NCBI GenBank assembly: GCA_910574745.1
Contig: CAJTCE010000004.1
Location: 164,951-228,950, forward strand
Direction of reading: 5' to 3'
Length of the DNA: 64,000 nucleotides
DNA from: Lachnospiraceae bacterium
Lineage (GTDB): Bacteria > Bacillota > Clostridia > Lachnospirales > Lachnospiraceae
Part shown: positions 45,457-52,240 of the stretch, piece after piece
Position numbering within the stretch: the stretch's first letter is position 1
How the letters are laid out: the number at the start of each line of letters is the position of its first letter
Made by a program: the position numbers and the translations under genes
Notes under the pieces: model-generated
Database searches by the model: none
Told to the model about the DNA's origin: nothing
Seen by the model: only the letters and a program-made list of their open reading frames with translations

Positions 45457-46098
45457 GTGAAATTAAATTATTATATGAGGGGCTTGGGAATCGGCATTGT
45501 TGTGACAGCGCTTCTTATGGGAATTGCCCTATCCGGCGGGAAAGAAAAAATGACGGATGAAGAGATCCGCCAGAGGGCCCAGGAAATGGGAATGGTGGAC
45601 GGCAATGTGGTCTTAGCGGATATGCCGGATAATCAGGAAAAAGATGAAGAAGAGAATGAGGAAGGGGATTCCCCGGAGTCTCTTTCTGAGAATGAAATAG
45701 CGGATAACGGAAATTCTGTAGAGGATATGCCGTCGGGAAACCGGGAAACGGAAAATGACAAAGAGACAGGAAATGAAGAGCCGGTAAGCGGCGAAGCCGG
45801 AGATGAGTTAACGCCGCAGGAAGGCGAAGAGGATATAAGAGAAGCCGGAACCGGAAATTCCCAGGGAGAAAATGAGATAGTAAACGAAATAATTACCATA
45901 GCCATTAACAGCGGCGACGGTTCCCGGGTTGTGGCAAATAAGCTGCAGCAGGCGGGATTGATTGAAGATGCGGCAGCCTATGATGCATTTTTGTGCCAGA
46001 ACGGATATGATAAGCGGCTGAAAACGGGCCGACATGATATTCCCGCAGGGGCTTCCGATGAAGAAATTGCAGCGGTGGTTACACAAAAGGGATATTAG
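45457..46098 (+). CDS. Membrane-anchored protein with a YceG/MltG-like N-domain (LysM-like) at its C-terminus
   Basis: GTG 45457 follows GAGGTG. The 213-residue product has one N-terminal membrane helix (LGIGIVVTALLMGIALSGG), a long Glu/Asn/Gly-rich disordered linker (about 50-140) and a compact C-terminal domain (about 145-213). That domain has TIAINSGDGSRVVANKLQQA, YDAFLCQNGYDKRLKTGRHD and IPAGASDEEIAAVV, resembling the substrate-facing LysM-like part of MltG/YceG proteins. The catalytic transglycosylase part is absent, so it probably binds peptidoglycan. It is the last gene before the rpsB terminator-promoter. Confidence 0.7.
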   Translation: MKLNYYMRGLGIGIVVTALLMGIALSGGKEKMTDEEIRQRAQEMGMVDGNVVLADMPDNQEKDEEENEEGDSPESLSENEIADNGNSVEDMPSGNRETENDKETGNEEPVSGEAGDELTPQEGEEDIREAGTGNSQGENEIVNEIITIAINSGDGSRVVANKLQQAGLIEDAAAYDAFLCQNGYDKRLKTGRHDIPAGASDEEIAAVVTQKGY

Positions 46099-46152
46099 CC
46101 CGGTATCAAAGGACTGGCGGCAATCATGATAGTAATCGTATAAAAGCGTGGA

Positions 46153-46198
46153 AAAGAGCAGGAAATTAAGGGAAAGCCCTTGAACTTGCTCTTTCTTT
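46153..46198 (+). terminator. Terminator at the end of the fla/che operon
   Basis: AAAGAGCA (46153-46160) pairs with TGCTCTTT (46187-46194). An inner stem, AAGGG/CCCTT (46168-46172 with 46177-46181), stabilises it. The T tract is short and interrupted (CTTTCTTTG), so termination may be incomplete. Confidence 0.65.
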
Positions 46199-46208
46199 GT
46201 GGTAAAAT
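46180..46208 (+). promoter_or_regulatory. Candidate SigA promoter for rpsB-tsf, overlapping the terminator
   Basis: TTGAAC (46180-46185), a 17-base spacer and TAAAAT (46203-46208) with an extended TGG before it. The -35 lies inside the hairpin of the upstream terminator. It predicts a leader of about 175 bases before rpsB. Confidence 0.55.
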
Positions 46209-46211
46209 TTT

Positions 46212-46388
46212 CACGTTGCGGTTGTTGAAAAGATGAATGTTCTGTTATTTATGAAGAAATTTATATTCTTAAGCCGCAATGTGCAAAAATCAAACACGTG
46301 CACGGATTGACTGCCGGTGCTTCTTAACGCGGAGGTGGCAGAAAAGCGGATGTGTACGGAAGCAAAAAACCAAACGGAGGTAAGAAAC
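46212..46388 (+). promoter_or_regulatory. rpsB leader with a possible long-range RNA stem
   Basis: No gene fits here: the frame upstream of rpsB from GTG 46317 lacks a ribosome site. CACGTTGCGG (46212-46221) can pair with CCGCAATGTG (46274-46283) with one G-T pair. GTGCA (46281-46285) and TGCAC (46309-46313) form a second possible stem. An unusually long leader before an r-protein gene suggests feedback control by S2; that is inference. Confidence 0.4.
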
Positions 46389-47135
46389 ATGAGCGTTATT
46401 TCAATGAAACAGTTATTAGAAGCAGGTGTTCATTTCGGACATCAGACAAGAAGATGGAATCCTAAGATGGCTCCCTACATCTACACAGAGAGAAACGGTA
46501 TCCACATCATCGACTTACAGACATCTGTAGGCAAAGTGGATGAGGCTTATCAGGCGGTTTCCCAGATCGTATCCGCAGGCGGAACAGTTCTTTTTGTAGG
46601 AACAAAGAAACAGGCTCAGGACGCTGTTAAGACAGAGGCAGAGCGTTGCGGTATGTTTTATGTAAACGAAAGATGGTTAGGCGGAATGCTGACAAATTTC
46701 AAGACCATTCAGAGCCGTATCGACAGATTAAAAGCAATCGAGGCTATGTCTGAAGACGGTACTTTTGACGTACTTCCCAAAAAGGAAGTAATCGCACTGA
46801 AGAAGGAATGGGAAAAATTAGAGAAGAACTTAGGCGGAATCAAGGAAATGAAACAGATTCCCGACGCTATTTTCGTAGTTGACCCCAAGAAAGAGAAAAT
46901 CTGCGTACAGGAAGCTCACGCACTGGGTATTACATTAATCGGTATGGCGGATACCAACTGCGATCCCGAAGAACTTGATTTTGTAATTCCCGGCAATGAC
47001 GATGCAATCCGTGCGGTTAAATTGATCGTTTCCAAAATGGCTGATGCCGTTATTGAGGCAAACCAGGGCGAAGCGGTAGAATTTGAAGAAGCAGAAGCAA
47101 CGGATATTGAAGAAGTGGCAGGGCAGGAAGCATAA
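46389..47135 (+). CDS. rpsB: 30S ribosomal protein S2
   Basis: S2 is a late-assembling protein of the small ribosomal subunit. The start is ATG 46389 after AACGGAGG; the frame extends upstream to GTG 46317 but without support. The 248-residue product begins [20 protein letters not shown], then [20 protein letters not shown] and ends in an acidic tail. Length is typical. It follows the motility operon exactly as in Bacillus and is followed by tsf. Confidence 0.98.
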   Translation: MSVISMKQLLEAGVHFGHQTRRWNPKMAPYIYTERNGIHIIDLQTSVGKVDEAYQAVSQIVSAGGTVLFVGTKKQAQDAVKTEAERCGMFYVNERWLGGMLTNFKTIQSRIDRLKAIEAMSEDGTFDVLPKKEVIALKKEWEKLEKNLGGIKEMKQIPDAIFVVDPKKEKICVQEAHALGITLIGMADTNCDPEELDFVIPGNDDAIRAVKLIVSKMADAVIEANQGEAVEFEEAEATDIEEVAGQEA

Positions 47136-47201
47136 GCAAAAAGGCGCTTATGAACGGAATATAAAATTACTTGAAATATAGATTGAATGGAGGAAATTAA
47201 C

Positions 47202-48134
47202 ATGGCAATTAGTGCTTCCATGGTAAAAGAATTAAGAGAAATGACCGGCGCAGGTATGATGGACTGCAAAAAGGCTCTTACAGAGACTGACGGTAATATG
47301 GAAGAAGCAGTAGAATTATTAAGAAAGAGCGGTGCGGCTAAGGCGGAGAAAAAGGCCGGCAGAATCGCAGCAGAGGGTATCTGCCGCGTAGCTGTTGACG
47401 CTGATAAGGTTGCGGCAGTTGTTGAGGTTAACTCCGAGACAGACTTCGTTGCAAAAAATGAAGTATTCCAGACTTATGTAGAGGCAGTTGCAAAGCAGGC
47501 GCTTGCTTCCGGTGCGGCAGATGTGGAAGGCTTAATGGAAGAAGCATGGATAGAAGATAACAGCAAGACTGTGAAAGAAGCTTTGGTTGAGAAGGTTGCT
47601 ACGATCGGAGAAAACTTAAATATCAGAAGATTTGCAAAGGTTACGGCTGATAACGGCTGCGTAGTAACTTATCTTCACGGCGGCGGAAGAATCGGCGTTA
47701 TCGTTAAGGCTGAAACAGCTGTTGTAAACGATGAGATAAAAGAGGCTTTATCCAATGTGGCTATGCAGGTTGCTGCCATGAATCCCAAATATGTTTCCCA
47801 GGATGATGTATCCGAGGAATATAAGGCTCATGAGAAGGAAATCCTGATGGCGCAGGCACAGGCAGATCCTAAGAATGAAAATAAGCCGGAAGCCATCATT
47901 GAAAAGATGATCATCGGCCGTCTGAACAAAGAGTTAAAGGAAGTATGTCTCTTAGAGCAGGAATATGTAAAGGCTGAGAATAAAGAAAATGTTGCCAAGT
48001 ATTTAGAGGCTGTGGGAAAAGCAAACGGAACAGACTTAAAGGTAACAGAATTTGTCCGCTTTGAAACAGGCGAAGGTCTTGAGAAAAAGAACGAGGACTT
48101 TGCGGCTGAGGTTGCGGCACAGATGAACGCATAA
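47202..48134 (+). CDS. tsf: Translation elongation factor Ts
   Basis: EF-Ts exchanges GDP for GTP on EF-Tu. The start is ATG 47202 after GGAGG. The 310-residue protein has the N-terminal UBA-like domain (MVKELREMTGAGMMDCKKAL), the core signature VAAVVEVNSETDFVAKNEVF and a dimerisation-type C-terminal region. The rpsB-tsf pair is the usual one; pyrH and frr, which follow in Bacillus, are absent, because a terminator and an unrelated sugar cluster come next. Confidence 0.98.
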   Translation: MAISASMVKELREMTGAGMMDCKKALTETDGNMEEAVELLRKSGAAKAEKKAGRIAAEGICRVAVDADKVAAVVEVNSETDFVAKNEVFQTYVEAVAKQALASGAADVEGLMEEAWIEDNSKTVKEALVEKVATIGENLNIRRFAKVTADNGCVVTYLHGGGRIGVIVKAETAVVNDEIKEALSNVAMQVAAMNPKYVSQDDVSEEYKAHEKEILMAQAQADPKNENKPEAIIEKMIIGRLNKELKEVCLLEQEYVKAENKENVAKYLEAVGKANGTDLKVTEFVRFETGEGLEKKNEDFAAEVAAQMNA

Positions 48135-48172
48135 CTTAATTTCTGAATGAATTTTATATCATGAAATAATAG

Positions 48173-48212
48173 ATAGCCCGCAGGCGCCTGCCTGCGGGTT
48201 ATGTTATTTTTT
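48173..48212 (+). terminator. Strong intrinsic terminator of rpsB-tsf
   Basis: ATAGCCCGCAGG (48173-48184) pairs with CCTGCGGGTTAT (48191-48202) over 12 positions (one G-T), loop CGCCTG, followed shortly by six T residues. Confidence 0.93.
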
Positions 48213-48318
48213 GGATATAAGCGTCATGGTAGTTGCCAATCCCTGTAATCTATTATATTTTAAAAGAAATCTGAAACTATAATGATTTGAAAACTTTATT
48301 GATAATATAGGTAAAAGT

Positions 48319-49548
48319 ATGAAAGTATTGATTGCAGATGATGAGGACAAGGTATGCCGTCTGATTTATCGTTTAATTAAATGGGATGAACTGGATATGG
48401 AAGTGGCCGCTATTGCCCATAACGGTTTGGAGGTTCTTTCCATGATTGAGGAGCACAGGCCGGATATTGTTATTACGGATATTCGTATGCCGGGATTGGA
48501 CGGACTGGAAATGATCCGCAGGGCCAAGGAATTAGATGGTACTCTGGAATTTATCATCATCAGTGGATATAGGCATTTTGAGTACGCCCAGAATGCAATA
48601 CGGTACGGTGCGGGAGATTATCTTTTAAAGCCGGTCAAGGAAGCGGAACTGTACAGTGTTCTGGAACGAATGCGGAATCAGTATCAAATGCGGCATAACC
48701 AGATTACGCAGGAAGAAAGATATAAAGCATTAATACAAAATAACCGTGACCGGTTGAGGACCACATTTTTTACCGATGTGGTCTTAAAACATTCTGCGCC
48801 TGAAAGAATAAACTCTTTAGAATGGATTAATGAGACGTATCACTATGAATTTTCGGAGGGATATTTTCAGATTGTGATTCTCAAGGTGGACAGTATTGCT
48901 TTTAACAGGGAAGAAAATCTGGATTATATCCAGAAGAAAATAGTGGACCTGGCAGGGAAAAAGCTGAAAGCCCTTGTGTTTGACAAAGAATATTTTCTAG
49001 AAGAGAGCCGGTGTATGATTCTGCTCAATTACAGGCCTGAGAAAGAAATGGAGATTTATAAGGCGTTTAAAAGTCTGATCAATGAATTGATGCTTCAGAA
49101 TGATATTTTTGAATCCCTGAAAGTCACAGCAGGGCTGGGAAGCACTGAAAAAGAAGCGGTATTTGATTTTGTTTCCGAGGTAATTTTGACGTCTATGGGG
49201 GAGGCCGTAAAAAGAAAACAGGAAGAAGGGAAACGTCCCATCCGGGAAGCAAAAAATTATATTCGTCTTCATTATAAAGATGCGCTTACCTTGGAAAAAG
49301 TCAGTGGAGTGGTGGATTTAAATGCCAGCTATTTAAGCGCTTTGTTTAAGAAGGAAACGGGAAAGACTTTTTTGGAGTATCTGACTAAGGTAAGAATGGA
49401 TAAGGCAAAGGAAATGTTGAAGGAAACCAATGAAACGATATCTGCAATCTGTCAGGAGGTTGGCTACAGCGACACCAAATATTTTGTGAAATGCTTTCAG
49501 AAATATACCGGCCTTAAGCCGAATCAGTATCGAAAGGTGTATTCATAG
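48319..49548 (+). CDS. YesN-type response regulator with AraC DNA-binding domain
   Basis: The 409-residue protein has an N-terminal receiver (LIADDEDKVCRLI; phospho-Asp in IVITDIRMPGLDG, about residue 55; Lys in YLLKPVKEAEL), a long middle helical region, and a C-terminal AraC double helix-turn-helix (TLEKVSGVVDLNASYLSALF, ETISAICQEVGYSDTKYFVK). It pairs with the LytS/YesM-type kinase 12 bases downstream. Such pairs usually control adjacent carbohydrate uptake genes; here the likely targets are the sugar genes from 52241 on. The 184-base region before it has a weak AGGT ribosome site and no clear promoter. Confidence 0.93.
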   Translation: MKVLIADDEDKVCRLIYRLIKWDELDMEVAAIAHNGLEVLSMIEEHRPDIVITDIRMPGLDGLEMIRRAKELDGTLEFIIISGYRHFEYAQNAIRYGAGDYLLKPVKEAELYSVLERMRNQYQMRHNQITQEERYKALIQNNRDRLRTTFFTDVVLKHSAPERINSLEWINETYHYEFSEGYFQIVILKVDSIAFNREENLDYIQKKIVDLAGKKLKALVFDKEYFLEESRCMILLNYRPEKEMEIYKAFKSLINELMLQNDIFESLKVTAGLGSTEKEAVFDFVSEVILTSMGEAVKRKQEEGKRPIREAKNYIRLHYKDALTLEKVSGVVDLNASYLSALFKKETGKTFLEYLTKVRMDKAKEMLKETNETISAICQEVGYSDTKYFVKCFQKYTGLKPNQYRKVYS

Positions 49549-49560
49549 CAGGGAATTCAT

Positions 49561-50571
49561 ATGGGAAACAGAAAAAAATATTTGATAGACAGGGTAAAAA
49601 TATGGGGGATATCAGCCGTCGCAGCTTTCTTTTTTGGGGCTGTCATCTCAGTCATTTGCTGGAAATATGATCGGTTTGGCATTATTCCGGCGGCGTTAGG
49701 CTTAACAGGCGTTCTTTATCTGTACTTTGGCTATTATATGATCTATCGGCCATACAAAAATATTTTAAGATTGATCAATCTGTTTAACTTGGAATACATC
49801 AAAGAAGAGTTTTTTGAATGTGACCTTGGGATAAGCTATGAAATAGAAAAAGCCCAGAGTATTTTAAAGAAGATGATCGATCAGGATAAAAAGCTGGATA
49901 TATCCCAGAAACAGGCTCAGTATCTGGCTCTGCAAAATCAGATCAATCCCCACTTTTTGTATAATACTTTAGAGGGAATCCGCAGCGAGGCTCTTTGTGA
50001 AGGCGTGGTTGTCATTGCTGAAATGACGGAAGCCCTTTCAACCTTTTTCCGCTATACGATTTCCAATCCGGATAAGCTCGTTACCTTAGAGGATGAACTG
50101 GAAAATATTGAAAATTTTCATACCATTCAGCAGTTTCGGTTTGGGGATAAAATCAGCCTGCATATTGAATATGGGGAAGAGGACCGGGAAAGGATCATGG
50201 AGATATTAAATTTAAGGATTCCCAAGCTGGTCCTGCAGCCGGTAGTGGAAAATGCAATTTATCATGGTCTGGAACCGAAGCTTGACAATGGAATTATCTG
50301 CATTCATATCGAACAGACAGAAAAGAGGCTGGTTGTCCGTATATCGGATAACGGTATCGGTATGGAGGAATATCAGGTGGATGAAATCAACAGAAAGTTT
50401 ATGGGAATCAGTCTGGATGAGGAAAAGCAGGAAAAGAAGGGAGGCGTAGCCTTGATCAATGTCAATAACAGGATCAAGCTTCTTTTTGGAGAGGAATACG
50501 GAATGTATCTTTACAGTACAAAGGGTATGGGAACCGATGTCGAGTTGACCTTCCCTGTTATGACGGATTAA
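49561..50571 (+). CDS. YesM/LytS-type sensor histidine kinase lacking an extracellular sensor domain
   Basis: The 336-residue protein has two close membrane helices (WGISAVAAFFFGAVISVICW, about 15-34; IIPAALGLTGVLYLYFGYYM, about 41-60) joined by only about six residues, so nothing sizeable is outside the cell. The kinase part has the phospho-His in LALQNQINPHFLYNTLEGIR and ATP-binding motifs LVLQPVVENAIYHGLE, RISDNGIGM and KGMGTDVEL. Typical YesM kinases have a large extracellular Cache-like domain and HAMP. This one resembles, in layout only, intramembrane-sensing kinases such as BceS that read an ABC transporter. The next gene is an ABC-like protein. Confidence 0.92.
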   Translation: MGNRKKYLIDRVKIWGISAVAAFFFGAVISVICWKYDRFGIIPAALGLTGVLYLYFGYYMIYRPYKNILRLINLFNLEYIKEEFFECDLGISYEIEKAQSILKKMIDQDKKLDISQKQAQYLALQNQINPHFLYNTLEGIRSEALCEGVVVIAEMTEALSTFFRYTISNPDKLVTLEDELENIENFHTIQQFRFGDKISLHIEYGEEDRERIMEILNLRIPKLVLQPVVENAIYHGLEPKLDNGIICIHIEQTEKRLVVRISDNGIGMEEYQVDEINRKFMGISLDEEKQEKKGGVALINVNNRIKLLFGEEYGMYLYSTKGMGTDVELTFPVMTD

Positions 50572-50682
50572 ATTTACTGATAACAGCAGACGGGAAGGAT
50601 GACTGAGGCCGGAGGTTCTGTGTGAGAAAGCTTTGGCCGGTGTTTGCAGCAAAGCGGCGGATTCGTGAAGTGAGGAATCGGA

Positions 50683-52134
50683 ATGAAAAAAGAAGTACTT
50701 CGTATGGAAAATATATTGACTGATTATCCCGATGGTAATAATTTGAAAAATCTTTATTTTCAAGTTTATGAAGGAGAAATTATGGGGGTAGTCGGAATCA
50801 ATAAATATGGCTTGGAGCACTTTTTGGAATTAATCTGTAACAATACGCCCATAAAGTTTGGACGGGTATATTTTCAGGAGGTCATGGTAAATCATTACGG
50901 ACATATAAAGGATACGGCTAACAGGGTTTCTATTATCGGGCGGAATGATTCTCTTTTGTATAATCTTTCCGTTGCCGATAATATTTTTGTTTTACGAAAA
51001 GGAGGAAAAAGTTTTTTTGTCAACAAAAAAGCCCTTCGTCAGGAAGCCAGATACTATATGAAGCATTTTCAGATTGATATAAATCCGGGAAAAAAGGTAA
51101 AGTATCTGGAGGGATATGAGAAATGTACGGTAGAGTTATTAAAAGCTTATATATTGGGAGCGAAGCTGGTCATTTATGACGGTACAGGCAGCCGGTTAGG
51201 GGATCTTGGAGATTATAGGATCAGAGAAGTCTTAAGAAGAATGACAAAAGAAGGAATGGCTGCAGTTTTTGTGGGAAATCATTATGAGGAATTGATTTCC
51301 TTTTGCGACCGTCTGGCTTTATTTAAGGATGGAAAGATTATAAAGGTGTTTCCCAAACAAGAAATGGATGTCCGGATAATGGAAGCCTGCACCCCTTTGT
51401 TGGAAAGTGGGAAAAACACAAGCTTTGGTTCGGGATTCAAGCGTAATATTATAGTGGATGACTGGAACACACAGGAATTGAAGCATTTTTCCCTATCCCT
51501 GGAGGCTGGGGAATGCGTGATGCTCTATGATAAAAGCAACAAAATACAGTCCGGTATTATGAGACGATTGTGTGGAGAGGGAAATGAGACAGGAGGTAGT
51601 ATTGTTTTTAAGGAGAATGGTAGGGAAAAGGTAATTTCCGGCCGGTTTCTTCATAGGGATATTGCTGTCATAGAGGAAAATCCTTTGGAAACCATGCTGT
51701 TTTATCAGTATAGTTATCTGGATAACCTTTGTTTTCTTCTGGAAAAGAAGATGAACACGATAAAAATTACATCAAAAATAAAAAAAAGCATTGAGAAGGA
51801 ATATATGGAGATTCTTGGAAAAGAGGTTAAATCCCGTAATATTTTGGAGCTGGACAAGGTCTCCTTATATAATCTGGTTTATTATCGGATTCATCTGCTC
51901 AATCCCAAGCTGGTTTTTATTGTGCAGCCTTTTTCAAAGACGGATTTAAGAACCAGGTATTATATTGTTTCCCTGATCAGGGTTTTAAAGGAGGCGGGAA
52001 TTGCGGTCATTATCCTGACCTCAAGCATTGCAGATGCAGAGCGTGTTGTGGACAGACTTTGTGTCGTGGAGAACGGAAGTAAGAAAAAAGAATATAAGGC
52101 CGGAGAGTTTGAGAAGGCCAGAATGGAAAATTGA
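50683..52134 (+). CDS. Degenerate tandem ABC ATPase (sugar-importer RbsA-like pseudo-ATPase)
   Basis: The 483-residue protein has the two-domain plan of CUT2 sugar-importer ATPases such as the true one at 55749, but the ATPase motifs are gone in both halves. Walker A reads GVVGINKYGLEHFLE instead of GENGAGKST, the signature region LEGYEKCTVELLKAYILGA lacks LSGGQ, Walker B reads KLVIYDGTGSRL instead of VMDEPTSAL, and the H-loop becomes VFVGNHYEELISFCDRLALF. In the second half the P-loop is MLYDKSNKIQSG and Walker B is LVFIVQPFSKTD. Fold-defining residues remain (ISFCDRLALFKDGKII, AERVVDRLCVVENG). It is unlikely to hydrolyse ATP. It follows the YesN/YesM pair and precedes a terminator, so a regulatory or adaptor role is more likely than transport. 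Confidence 0.82.
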   Translation: MKKEVLRMENILTDYPDGNNLKNLYFQVYEGEIMGVVGINKYGLEHFLELICNNTPIKFGRVYFQEVMVNHYGHIKDTANRVSIIGRNDSLLYNLSVADNIFVLRKGGKSFFVNKKALRQEARYYMKHFQIDINPGKKVKYLEGYEKCTVELLKAYILGAKLVIYDGTGSRLGDLGDYRIREVLRRMTKEGMAAVFVGNHYEELISFCDRLALFKDGKIIKVFPKQEMDVRIMEACTPLLESGKNTSFGSGFKRNIIVDDWNTQELKHFSLSLEAGECVMLYDKSNKIQSGIMRRLCGEGNETGGSIVFKENGREKVISGRFLHRDIAVIEENPLETMLFYQYSYLDNLCFLLEKKMNTIKITSKIKKSIEKEYMEILGKEVKSRNILELDKVSLYNLVYYRIHLLNPKLVFIVQPFSKTDLRTRYYIVSLIRVLKEAGIAVIILTSSIADAERVVDRLCVVENGSKKKEYKAGEFEKARMEN

Positions 52135-52162
52135 ATTCCAAAGAATGTCCCCTTTATTCAAA

Positions 52163-52207
52163 AATACCACCCCTGTTTTACCAAAATCGGGGGTGGTATT
52201 CTTTTGT
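52163..52207 (+). terminator. Intrinsic terminator after the YesN/YesM/pseudo-ATPase unit
   Basis: AATACCACCCC (52163-52173) and GGGGTGGTATT (52190-52200) form a perfect 11-bp stem with a 16-base loop, followed by CTTTTG. The GH3 gene begins 34 bases later with no obvious promoter between, so this may be an attenuator rather than a full stop. Confidence 0.85.
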
Positions 52208-52240
52208 TAACAGGAAAACAGGAAAAGGAGGAAAAATAAA

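Noticed and set aside
50572..50682. Regulatory hairpin from GGCCGG repeats before the pseudo-ATPase
   Set aside because: The repeats are short, poorly spaced and not followed by T residues.
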